A stretch of DNA of 64,000 bases, taken from contig NZ_STFG01000001.1 of NCBI RefSeq assembly GCF_004833285.1, positions 124,001 through 188,000 of the forward strand, in the 5' to 3' direction. The DNA is from Lampropedia puyangensis (lineage in GTDB: Bacteria; Pseudomonadota; Gammaproteobacteria; Burkholderiales; Burkholderiaceae_C). This document shows, one piece after another, positions 8,502-17,500 of this stretch. The translations under genes and the position numbers were made by a program. The notes under the pieces were generated by a model. That model did no database searches. It was not told the DNA's origin and saw only the letters and a list, made by a program, of their open reading frames with translations. The number at the start of each line of letters is the position of its first letter. Position 1 is the first letter of the stretch.

Positions 8502-10904
8502 TTAGAAGTCAACACTGGCCGATAGCATCAAGGTACGCGGCATTTGCTGTGAGACGGCTCCCCAAGAAGTCACCCCTACCCAGGCATTGCGGTTGGTGAC
8601 GTTTTGTACACTGGCTCGCAATGTGGTCGGCTTGCCCATCACTTCTGTGCGCAGACGCATACCCAGATCAAAACGGTTCCATGCTGCAATATGCAAGGTA
8701 TTCGTTTGGTTGACGTACTGCTTTCCGGTGTAAGTCCAGTCACCAACTAAAGTCAAATTGGGGAGTGCAGGAAGATCCCACTCCAGCCCCAGGTTGGCCA
8801 ACTGCCTAGGAGCGCCGATTGGTTGCCTTCCAACCAATGCGGCTGTGGCTGATTTCGTGAATTCTGAGCGCATCCATGTGACGCCGCCGAGCACGCGCAG
8901 ACCGTTCCATGGTTCGCCATAGGCGTACAGCTCTAGACCGCGGTTGCGTTGCTCGCCATTGGTGATGTAACGGCCTTCTTGCAGGCCTGCACTGGGCTTG
9001 TCGATTTGGAACAGGGCGGCAGTTGCCACCATGTTGCCAAAGTCGTACTTGGTGCCGATTTCATATTGTTTGCTGGTGTAGGGGGCCAGCACTTCGCCGT
9101 AATTGCTGGCTGATGGAGGCGCAATATCCCCTTTGCTCAAGCCTTCAATATGGTTGGCATAAATCGACCATTGCGGTTGTGGCCAGAAGACGACCCCAAT
9201 GGCAGGTGTCGTGACGGTCTGGTCGTACACGTTTGATGGAGCCCCACTGAGCAGGTTGAAGTTGGTGGACTTCACGCGTTGGCGGCGCAAGCCCAGTGAG
9301 ACCTGCAAACGATCATCGAGCATGGTCATGGTGTCGACCAAGGCCACGCCAGTGTTGCGGTTTTCATGAATGCGAGGCACTTGGCCTGGTCGTGCCAGAT
9401 TTTGCTCTGGGTACGAAATAGGGGCGTAGATGTTGGAACTCACAGGGGAGCCTGCAGCCAGCACACGTTTGAAGTTTTCTTCGTACACGGCCGTTTGCAA
9501 GGTCACGGAGTGGCGAATTGGGCCTGTCTCAAAGCGTGAGCGCAAACCAGCATCAATGGTTTTGCGGTCGACATCGAAAATGGCATAGGTTGGGGTGATG
9601 TTGGTGGCGCCACTTTCGCTGACCAGACGTGGGGCCGAGTCATACACGCGTGAGACATCTGCGGTGGAGGTTCCCACATTGGCAAAAACCGCCAACTGCT
9701 GCGTCACATCCCATTCGGTGCGCAGCAAGGCTGCACGCTCTTTGTTTTCAGACCACTCCCAAGGCTGGGTCACGTTGTTGCGGCCATCGGGCGCGCTGGG
9801 CATGGCATCCAACCCTGAGGGCATGATAGGGCGGCCCACGCCTTTGATTTTTTCGTTTTGCGAGAGTAAGTCGAGTGTGGCGCGAAATCGCTCGGTTTCG
9901 TAGTCCAGCGCCATCGCCAGAACGTTGCCGGTCATGGATTGGTGGTCCATGGCCGTATCGCCACTGTAGGTGCTGCCATTGACGCGAATACCCCATTGCG
10001 CTTGCTCTCCAAAGCGGCGGCCCACATCGGCGTGCGCGCGCAGCAAGCTGTCGGAGGTGTAGCTGGTGGTCAGCCGTGCAGTATCGCCACTGGCGCGTTT
10101 GGGGGCGATATTGATTACCCCGCCGACAGAGCCATTGGGCGACATGCCAAAGAGCAAGGCACCCGGGCCTTTGACCACTTCGATGCGGTCCACATATTCC
10201 GAGCGCACACGGTAATTAGGGGCAACACCATAGATACCGTCCAACGCAATTTCTCCGGAGTTGCCTTCCCAGATTGGAAAGCCACGGATGAACAAATTGT
10301 CGACGTTGCCGCCTGGCAGAACGGTGTAACGTACCGATGGGTCCCGGTTAATCGCATCTGCAATCGATGGTGCTTGTTGGTTGGCAACGGCCTCTGCGGT
10401 GTAGCTGGTGGTACTGAATGGCGCATTGAAATGGCTGGTATTGCCGAGAACGCCCAAGCGCACGCCTTCGGCAACTTGCCCGCCGACCGCAGGGGCAGGT
10501 AGCGCATGAACGGATTGGTCTCCTGCGCTAACAACCACTTCAGCCAAGTCAGTGTCATGACTGGAGGCTTTGGTTGAGGGCAATGTCACTGTGACGGTAT
10601 CTCCCACCACGCGCCCTTGTAGGCCTGAGCCTTTGAGCAGCAGTTGCAAGCCTTCTTCAATGGTGTGCTGGCCTTTGATGGCCGGAGCACTGCGCCCTTG
10701 AACGGCATCAGGGGGATAGACCAATTGCAAGCCACTTTGCTGCGCCAATTGGTCCAACGCATGTGCCAAGGGTTGTTCGGCGATATCCAGGTTGACATTT
10801 TGTGCTGCTGCCCATTGCAGTTGCATGGCCAATCCCAGAGCAAGACACGCACGGGCGGCAATGTTGAGCGAATGGCGCTGAAGGGGCTTAGGAGAGAGAG
10901 ACAT
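8502..10904 (-). CDS. TonB-dependent ferric-siderophore receptor with STN domain
   Basis: I chose the ATG at 10904 because it begins an obvious signal peptide (LALGLAMQLQWAAAQ). The open frame runs 49 codons further upstream without signal-like sequence. From this start the protein has about 800 residues: STN domain about 36-107 (LAHALDQLAQQSGLQLVYPPDA), LAEVVVSAG TonB-box region, plug, and a barrel ending LMLSASVDF. The plug motif GALLFGMSPNGSVGGVINI resembles ferrichrome/xenosiderophore receptors of the FcuA/FiuA group. It is the receptor closest to the sigma/FecR hybrid (11320-12654) and so its likely signalling partner. The MFS gene follows after 3 bp. Confidence 0.92.
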   Translation of the reverse strand: MSLSPKPLQRHSLNIAARACLALGLAMQLQWAAAQNVNLDIAEQPLAHALDQLAQQSGLQLVYPPDAVQGRSAPAIKGQHTIEEGLQLLLKGSGLQGRVVGDTVTVTLPSTKASSHDTDLAEVVVSAGDQSVHALPAPAVGGQVAEGVRLGVLGNTSHFNAPFSTTSYTAEAVANQQAPSIADAINRDPSVRYTVLPGGNVDNLFIRGFPIWEGNSGEIALDGIYGVAPNYRVRSEYVDRIEVVKGPGALLFGMSPNGSVGGVINIAPKRASGDTARLTTSYTSDSLLRAHADVGRRFGEQAQWGIRVNGSTYSGDTAMDHQSMTGNVLAMALDYETERFRATLDLLSQNEKIKGVGRPIMPSGLDAMPSAPDGRNNVTQPWEWSENKERAALLRTEWDVTQQLAVFANVGTSTADVSRVYDSAPRLVSESGATNITPTYAIFDVDRKTIDAGLRSRFETGPIRHSVTLQTAVYEENFKRVLAAGSPVSSNIYAPISYPEQNLARPGQVPRIHENRNTGVALVDTMTMLDDRLQVSLGLRRQRVKSTNFNLLSGAPSNVYDQTVTTPAIGVVFWPQPQWSIYANHIEGLSKGDIAPPSASNYGEVLAPYTSKQYEIGTKYDFGNMVATAALFQIDKPSAGLQEGRYITNGEQRNRGLELYAYGEPWNGLRVLGGVTWMRSEFTKSATAALVGRQPIGAPRQLANLGLEWDLPALPNLTLVGDWTYTGKQYVNQTNTLHIAAWNRFDLGMRLRTEVMGKPTTLRASVQNVTNRNAWVGVTSWGAVSQQMPRTLMLSASVDF

Positions 10905-11156
10905 ATTCAAACATGCGAAGTAAGCGGAGCGGTTGCGCAGCAGAGGACTGTGCTGCGTGCGTTCCAAGCCAAAAGAAAGCCTAAAACCGTTGGTGTAGTT
11001 GCAGGGATGCAGGCGATGCTGCCTTCGGGGCGCAAGGGTTGAGTGACCCATTTGCGCTGGCCTTACCTACTAAAACGCAGGACACGTAAAAATCCTGAAA
11101 AATAATTCAAAGAAAAACGATTTGCAGTTACTTTTGACTCTAAATATGGACTCTAA

Positions 11157-11313
11157 GAATGTGTTTAGGATCTCCACACAGTCGCGCAAGACACAAAAAA
11201 GGTGCGCTGCTGTGTTAAAAATTTTCGTTGGGCAGATTGCCCGACTGCGGTTTTGCCACGCATCGCATCCTTTGGGTCCCAGCGCGGTCTGCGTGGAGAG
11301 CCCAAACGTGTTC
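11157..11313. mobile_element. MITE-like inverted-repeat element, about 157 bp
   Basis: Imperfect terminal inverted repeats of about 25 bp are visible. The left arm begins gaatgtgtttaggatctcca (11157). The right arm, read on the other strand, begins gaacacgtttgggctctcca (ending 11313). Most positions agree between the arms. TAA flanks both ends, consistent with a short target duplication as made by some IS5-family elements. There is no open frame inside. It sits between the hybrid regulator and its probable receptor gene, so it may affect the receptor promoter. The rest of 10905-11319 is AT-rich and unassigned. Confidence 0.5.
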
Positions 11314-11319
11314 TAAAGC

Positions 11320-12654
11320 TTATTGGTGGCGGGCATGCACACGAATGCTGCCATCTGCCTGATCGCTGACTTGTACAGGCAAGACTTGGCTTAACCCTGT
11401 GAGCCAGTTGCGTGCATCCCGCACGCGCATGCGCCCGCTCACTTGCAGGGCTTGTACCTGAGAATCGATGTCGATGCGATGGGTGCTATAGCGTTGCAAC
11501 CGTGCGGCAACGTTGGCCAGGCGCTCACGGTCAAAAATCAAATCTCCGTGGCGCCATGTGGCTGTCGCGGTGTTTTTTTCTACTTGCCACGTTTGGGCGA
11601 TGGATGCGTTACGCGGCACTCGCAGGCGCTCGCCAGCCTGCAGCGTTACCGCTGTTTGCTTTACCTCACCAGACGAGTCACCAGTGGGCACCACTTGCAC
11701 CACACCTTCTTCCACCTCCACCACAATGGCTTGCGGCTCCAGTCCCACGCTAAACTGCGTGCCCACCACGCGCACTTGCAGGCTGTCTGCCTCCACAACG
11801 AAGGGGCGCTCGCTATCGGTTTGAACAGAGAAAAATGCCGCGCCTTGCTGCAGCAAAGCGTGTCGCATGTGGGCGCGATACGTGATTGCTACGCGGCTGT
11901 CGGCATCCAGTTGAATCTGGCTGCCATCGGGCAAGGTGCGATTGAGCATGTTCCCAATCTGGCTGGTGATGGTGTCTTGCCATTGCACGCGCTGGCGCCA
12001 TAAATACCAACTTGGAATCCCCGTTCCTGCGAAGACAACCAGCCCCAGCAAGGCCGACAGGCTACGTCTGCGTCGCGAGCCTTTTGCTGAAAGTGCTGCG
12101 CTGCCATTAGCGGCGGCATAAACAGAGGCCGCTGGTGTCGTCCCGCGCCAGCGGTGCAACGCGTCTTCGAGCAAGCTATCAACTTGCATGATGTCACGCT
12201 CAACGGTGTTGATGGACACACCTAAAGTCGCGGCGATGCCGTCTTGGCGTTCACCGTGCAGGCGATGCCGAATGAATGCATCACGCTTGCGTTCGGGCAG
12301 CGTATGCAAGACATCATCGACTGCGTGAAGGGCTTGCCGGTAGCTCAGTCCTTCGGCGACATCGGTATCGTTTTTCCCTTGGCTGCGAATGCCCATATCG
12401 CGCATGGCATTGCTTTCAACACCACGCCGGCGTGCCATGTCGATCAGTAGGTGGTCGGCCACCGTAAACACATAAGCGCGGGCTTGCTCATCACTACTCC
12501 ACGAGGAGGTGGCCTGTTCCGTGATGCGCAGCCAGGTTTCTTGGCATAAGTCGCGCGCTTCTTCAGCATTGCCGACTCGACGCAAGAAAAACCGCAGCAG
12601 TTGTGGCTGTAAATGCTCGAAAAAGTCCGAAAAAGCAGGGCTACCGACACGCAA
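11320..12654 (-). CDS. Hybrid ECF sigma factor fused to FecR-type periplasmic regulator (IutY-like)
   Basis: One uninterrupted 444-codon frame holds two normally separate proteins. Residues about 10-77 are sigma region 2 (FFEHLQPQLLRFFLRRVGNA, DLCQETWLRI, YVFTVADHLLIDMARRR). Residues about 110-168 are sigma region 4 (LPERKRDAFIRHRLHG, GVSINTVERD). A basic stretch KGSRRRR precedes one transmembrane helix (about 199-219). FecR and C-terminal STN-interacting domains follow (about 227-441; LPDGSQIQLDADSRVAI, VVGTQFSV). The usual FecR cytoplasmic anti-sigma domain (DUF4880) is absent: only about 30 residues separate region 4 from the membrane helix. This matches the arrangement known for IutY of Pseudomonas putida. 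Proteolysis would be needed to free the sigma part. The start is TTG with an AAAGG about 9 bp upstream; no in-frame ATG is nearby. The STN receptor downstream (8502-10904) is the probable input and target. Confidence 0.92.
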   Translation of the reverse strand: MRVGSPAFSDFFEHLQPQLLRFFLRRVGNAEEARDLCQETWLRITEQATSSWSSDEQARAYVFTVADHLLIDMARRRGVESNAMRDMGIRSQGKNDTDVAEGLSYRQALHAVDDVLHTLPERKRDAFIRHRLHGERQDGIAATLGVSINTVERDIMQVDSLLEDALHRWRGTTPAASVYAAANGSAALSAKGSRRRRSLSALLGLVVFAGTGIPSWYLWRQRVQWQDTITSQIGNMLNRTLPDGSQIQLDADSRVAITYRAHMRHALLQQGAAFFSVQTDSERPFVVEADSLQVRVVGTQFSVGLEPQAIVVEVEEGVVQVVPTGDSSGEVKQTAVTLQAGERLRVPRNASIAQTWQVEKNTATATWRHGDLIFDRERLANVAARLQRYSTHRIDIDSQVQALQVSGRMRVRDARNWLTGLSQVLPVQVSDQADGSIRVHARHQ

Positions 12655-12730
12655 GAGACGACCTTTGAGGCTGTCGCGAAAGCAAAGTGCAGACTTGCAA
12701 GCGCGATAAAAGAAGGAATAGGATGTAAAT

Positions 12731-12743
12731 GGGAATAATTATC
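12731..12743. promoter_or_regulatory. Fur-box-like palindrome before the hybrid sigma/FecR gene
   Basis: On the minus strand the site reads GATAATtATTccc, a good match to the GATAATnATTATC core of Fur operators. It lies about 80 bp upstream of the hybrid gene's start and just after the fecR stop at 12782. It suggests separate iron-repressed transcription of the hybrid. Assigned by eye only. Confidence 0.45.
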
Positions 12744-12781
12744 GTCTTTATTGTATCAGCGGGTATTCACATGACTCGGGC

Positions 12782-13810
12782 TCATGGATTTTTCGCAGGT
12801 GCGACGGTCACCCACCAGCGCGTGCGGTAGTGCAACTCAACCGGCAGCGTATGCGCAAGAAATTGCAGCGTGCGGTCTGTGTCATGCAAATGGAAGAGGC
12901 CGGAGACACGCATGTGGCCAATGCGTGGGTCGCAAACGATGCGGCCATGGCGGTAGCGTTCGAGTTCAGCAAGCAAAACCTGCAATTCGATGTTCTGTCC
13001 TGCAACCACACCGTCAACCCAAGCATTGGCCGCAAAGCCTGGCGAATCGGCCAGATAACTTTCCTGTGCAGTCAGCCAGTGGCTTTCACCTGCCAAGACT
13101 GTGGCCACAGCCGTGTTGTGCGAATTGGCTGGGTGCAAGGCAACAGCGCCTTCTTGCACATCAATGCGCGCGCGCGCATCGTAGAGTCGCACTGTGAAGC
13201 GGGTGCCCAGTGCCTGCATGCGCCCCATTGGGGTGTGCACCCACAACGGCCGTTTGCTGCCTTGCTGTGCTCGTGCTTTGGCATCTGGGCCGGTGGTTAT
13301 TTCTATTTCACCGCGTAGCAAGGTGATGACGCGTTCAGTGCCAGTGAGCGCGATGCGTACAGCACTGTCGGTATTCAGGATCAGGGTGCTGCCATCTTCG
13401 AGGTGTAAGGTTTTCTGTTCACCCACTGTGGTTGATGCGTCGGCCAGCATGCGTTGCCATGGCGCTTGCTCACGCACGAGCCACACGCAGGGAATAGCCA
13501 TTGCCGTGAGCGAAAGCAACTTAAGAGCTTGTCGGCGCGTTGTGGTGTGTTGTTTGCTGCGAAGCTGCAAGGCGCTTTGCAGTGCGTCGTGTGCAACAGC
13601 ATTGGGCAGGGGGCCAAGTTCGGCCTCAAAGCCTTTGAAGCTGCTTACCCGCTGCCACGCGATGGCATGCAGGGGCTCCGCTTGCAACCATTGGTTAAAA
13701 GCCTTCAGGTCTTGTGCGCTGGGCTGGTTGTAATTGACGCGTACCGCCCATGCAATGGCCGCTTGTACCAGCGCTTCTGGCAGTGCTTGGTGAGTTGCAA
13801 GGGGCTTCAT
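12782..13810 (-). CDS. fecR: FecR-family anti-sigma factor
   Basis: A protein of 342 residues with the full FecR plan. The cytoplasmic DUF4880 anti-sigma domain spans about 12-57 (AAIAWAVRVNYNQPS, AFNQWLQAEPLHAIAWQRV). A membrane helix lies near 94-112. A periplasmic FecR domain (HLEDGSTLILNTDSAVRI, GRMQALGTRFTVRL) and a C-terminal receptor-contact domain (VCDPRIGHMRVSGLF) follow. It should hold the sigma factor encoded upstream (4-bp ATGA overlap) until an STN receptor signals. The next receptor downstream is separated from it by the hybrid regulator, so its own receptor is uncertain. Confidence 0.94.
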   Translation of the reverse strand: MKPLATHQALPEALVQAAIAWAVRVNYNQPSAQDLKAFNQWLQAEPLHAIAWQRVSSFKGFEAELGPLPNAVAHDALQSALQLRSKQHTTTRRQALKLLSLTAMAIPCVWLVREQAPWQRMLADASTTVGEQKTLHLEDGSTLILNTDSAVRIALTGTERVITLLRGEIEITTGPDAKARAQQGSKRPLWVHTPMGRMQALGTRFTVRLYDARARIDVQEGAVALHPANSHNTAVATVLAGESHWLTAQESYLADSPGFAANAWVDGVVAGQNIELQVLLAELERYRHGRIVCDPRIGHMRVSGLFHLHDTDRTLQFLAHTLPVELHYRTRWWVTVAPAKNP

Positions 13811-14319
13811 GCTTCAAAGCGGGATGCATAGCAGGCGCGCAGACCCTGGGCGACATAGCGCTCAGCAGTGGCCAGGGATACCCCTAAGTGTTTGGCAATT
13901 TGCGGGCAAGTCAGGCCATCAAGTTGTGCAAGTAAAAAGGCGCTGCGCACTTTGGGCTTGAGGGTATGCAGCAAGCGGTCAATTTCCATCAAGGCTTGCA
14001 GTGCTTGTAGGCGGACTTCAGGTGCAGGCATGGCTTCTTCAGGCAAGGCTGCCAGCGTTTGCAACCAGGCTTGCTCCAATTCGCGCCTGCGCCAATGGTC
14101 AATCACTAAACCCCGAGCGATGGTGCTGAGGTAGGCGCGCGGCTCGTGCAGGGGCTGTGCCAGCATGCCACTTTGGCGTTTGCTCAGGATGCGTACAAAC
14201 GTGTCGTGGGCCATGTCTGCGGCATCGGCTGCATTTCCCAAGCGGCGGCGCAACCATTGTTGAAGCCACTGGTGGTGGTCGGTGTACAGGTCGGCCAAGT
14301 TGGTTGCGGCAGCTGGCAT
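13807..14319 (-). CDS. fecI: FecI-family ECF sigma factor
   Basis: A protein of 170 residues, standard size. Region 2 includes LADLYTDHHQWLQQWLRRRLGNAADAADMAHDTFVRIL, and the DNA-melting part is YLSTIARGLVIDHWRRRELE. Region 4 includes LKPKVRSAFLLAQLDGLTCPQIAKHLGVSLATAERYV. It should direct RNA polymerase to a receptor promoter after release from the FecR encoded next (4-bp overlap). The gene is divergent from the GDPD gene at 14517. A Fur-like AT-rich site lies about 20 bp upstream of the ATG. Confidence 0.95.
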   Translation of the reverse strand: MPAAATNLADLYTDHHQWLQQWLRRRLGNAADAADMAHDTFVRILSKRQSGMLAQPLHEPRAYLSTIARGLVIDHWRRRELEQAWLQTLAALPEEAMPAPEVRLQALQALMEIDRLLHTLKPKVRSAFLLAQLDGLTCPQIAKHLGVSLATAERYVAQGLRACYASRFEA

Positions 14320-14338
14320 GATTGAAATGAATCTATAT

Positions 14339-14351
14339 GAAAATTATTCGT
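14339..14351. promoter_or_regulatory. Possible Fur site upstream of fecI (14319)
   Basis: Reads GAAAATTATTCGT, with partial agreement to GATAATnATTATC. The reverse strand carries CGAATAATT, a motif also seen upstream of the fecI at 37908. The match is moderate. The interval 14320-14516 also holds the divergent promoter of the GDPD gene. Confidence 0.35.
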
Positions 14352-14516
14352 ATTTTATTGTTTTTTGCACCACACAGAAGTATCCACTTTGAGATTGGCG
14401 AGTTCCTGTGGCGCTAAAAAATTTGCGTGAGAGTGCCTTGAATTGGTCATTTAACTATCAATAAATTGACAAATCATGCGGGAATACTGCGGCCTTTTCC
14501 AACGAGGTAATCCTGT

Positions 14517-17500
14517 ATGACTTTGCTCAGAACCCCATTGGCCGTGGCCGCAACTTTGGCTATCGGCTTGGCGACACCTGTTTTTTCTTATGCGTTTGGT
14601 CAGGCGCAAGCCGATGCTGTGCCTTCGTCTAGTCTCTTCAATAAAGCGGATGTCACATCCGAAGTCATCCTGGATCAAAGCTTTGAGGGCTTGACAGAGT
14701 TGCCAGAAGGATGGCTTAGACATGCCAGTAACAAAGGCACCGTCTCTGTGAAAGATGGCGCTTTACTGATTAACGGCAAGGCTGACTCCTACAACATGAC
14801 AGGCGTTGCCTTGCCGCCTGAGTATTTGGAAATGGAGAACTACCGAGTCGATGTCGATTTCACTTTTTTGGAGGCCAACGACGGAGGCCGCTGGGGCAGT
14901 GTGATGTACAGAACGGCTGCATCTGCAGAGCCCTACTACCAATTTGCAATTCGGCGTGATGCTACTGCTGCAAATGGTACCGAATTCGCGTTCCGCAACA
15001 ACAACGGTTGGAATGTCCAAAATAAGGTGAAGTACAGCGAGAACATTGACCCGGCCAAAACGTACCGTGCCACGGTGATTGTGCATGGTGAGCGTGTGCA
15101 ACAGTACCTCAATGGTAAATTGCTGCATGAAATGGTGATGAAGCCCAATACTGGTAAAGGAGGCATTGGCCTGCAAACGGCTGGCGTGTTGATGCGTGTG
15201 GACCACATCACTGTGACTAAACAAACCAAAGCACTGCCTGAGCCTGTGATACCTGTAATTGATGCCCAAGAACCAGCGACTTCCGTTTCCATGGCGCCTA
15301 CGTTGGTCGACTTGGGCGGTTTTTCCGGCGTTCAGCAAAGCCGGGCCAGTAATGCATACTTTAAGCTGTCGCAAGACATGCAACTGACGGATGGTTTGGG
15401 GCGGCCTGCTGGCGCGCTGATTGATTATTTGCGCGATGCCAGCCGCAACACCATTCCCGCTCTGTATGTGAGCGATACGGCTACAGTGGCGGCCTTGAAA
15501 GCTATGGCCGAAAGCGAACTGATGACGCTCAAGGATTTGACGCTTATTTCCAGCAGTGTTGAGGTGCTGGCTGGCGCGCGCACCAGCTTGCCTGAGTTGC
15601 GCGCAGCACTTGACCTCTCCAGCCTCAGCCGCCTGGATAGCGATGCCGACATTGTGCATGTGGTCGACCAGACCAACCGCGCGGGTGCCAAGATTGCCAT
15701 CTTGCCTGCGAGCCTGCTGAGCAAAGCCAAGGTCGCTCACTTACAGCGTTTGCTGGTAACGGTTTGGGGCCAAAGTGATGCTAATACGCCAGTGGAGGTC
15801 GCGAATGTGTTGCTGACCGGGGTCAATGGGGTCGTGACGGCTCATTCCAGCGAATTCGCACGCGTTTTAGGGCAGTTGCCCAAGAACACGCTGCTGCGTA
15901 AACCGATTGTGGTTGGCCACCGCGGGATGCCAGGCACCACCGATGAAAACACCCTTGAAAGTGCCCATGCGGCTGTGCAGGCCGGTGCCGATGCGGTGGA
16001 AAACGACATCTACATCACCACCGACGGTGTGCTGGTCATCATGCATGACGACACGGTGAACCGTACCACCGATGGTCAAGGCAAGATTGAAGAAATGACT
16101 CTGGCGCAAGTCAAAGCGCTCAGAACCAAAGGCGGCAATTACCAAGTACCCACGCTGCAAGAGTATTTCGATGCCTTTAAAGACAAGCCCATCACCCATT
16201 TCATTGAGCTTAAGAGCGGGAATGCCAAGATCGTTCCTGCCTTGAAAAAACTCATTGAACAAAACGACATGCACAACCAGTCGGCGATGATTTCTTTTAT
16301 TGGCGATCAGCTCAACCGTGCTCGTGTCGACTTACCTGGCGTTTCTGGGGGGTTGCTGACTGATCCACCGAATACGGGCAATTCTACGCAGGATGTCAAC
16401 CAGATTCTGCGTGATACCCAGCAGTACGCCTCCACATTCAACCCCAGCTATGGCAACTTGAAGCAAGCCACGATTGAAGCGGCCAAACACCGCGGCACTA
16501 CGTTCTGGCCCTGGACTGTGCGGGATCAAAGCGATTTTTATAAGCTCTACAGCTGGGGGATGCACGGCATCACGGTCGATGACGCGTATTGGGCGAAGGA
16601 CTTTCCTGTTGCAGTGCTCGCTGCAAATGCGGTTCAGGACGTTGAGTTTGCTACGGATGTGACCGTGCCTGTCACGTTAACCAGCCAAGTGGGGGAGCAA
16701 AGCACGGCTGATGCCAATACGTGGGTATATCTGGAAGGCAATGCCGAGCCTATCATGGGGAGCAATGGCCGCTTGCGCTTTGAGGGGGCAGGCACCGCCA
16801 CGTTGTTGCCAGGTTACCGATACAACATGGACAGCACCAACAGTTATGTGATTTTTGGCGCTCCGGTGACCTTCCGTGCTGGCAAGCCTGTTGTAGGGGT
16901 GGATGTTTCTATCACTACGCCAAGTGGTGGTGATGTCTCTTGCTCCGCAGGGCAAGGCAACAGCGCCGTGTGTGGCGTGCAGCCGCAGCCAGGTTACCGG
17001 GTTGTGCAAGCGCTACCTGATGGCACGTGTAGTGCTGGTCAGTGGAATGCCGACTACACCGAATACACGCTGAACAATGTGCCTGCCAATCCAGGCACAC
17101 ATTGCACGGTGCAGTTTGCATTTGAGGCCCAGCCCGTGCAACTGCCGCTCAGCAGCATAGGCCAGACGGGCACGTTGGAGTTGGCCGTCAGTGGTGGTGG
17201 CAATGGGTTGTGGCGTTTTGATGATGCCGCTGCACCTAGCCTGCAGGAGGCTGGAGAGTTGCCTGAAGGCGTGAGCTTGCCGTATGGCGCAGTCAGTTTC
17301 CAGTTGGATGCAGGCACTGCGGGGGCAACTGCTGAGGTGGTGTTGACTTACCCAGAATCCTTGCCGAGTGGCGCCACGTATTACAAGTTTGGCCCTACAC
17401 CTGAACAGGCTGAGCCGCATTGGTATGAATACCCCAATGCGACCATCAGCGGCAATACCGTGCGCTTGCGCTTGCAAGACGGTCAAGTGGGTGACAACGA

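Noticed and set aside
10905-11051. 49-codon N-terminal extension of the receptor at 8502
   Set aside because: It has no signal-peptide character. The ATG at 10904 is directly followed by one.
14763-15740. 325-codon open frame on the minus strand inside the GDPD gene
   Set aside because: It is antisense to a clearly coding frame with domain motifs, has a composition rich in His/Gln/Arg and no family resemblance.
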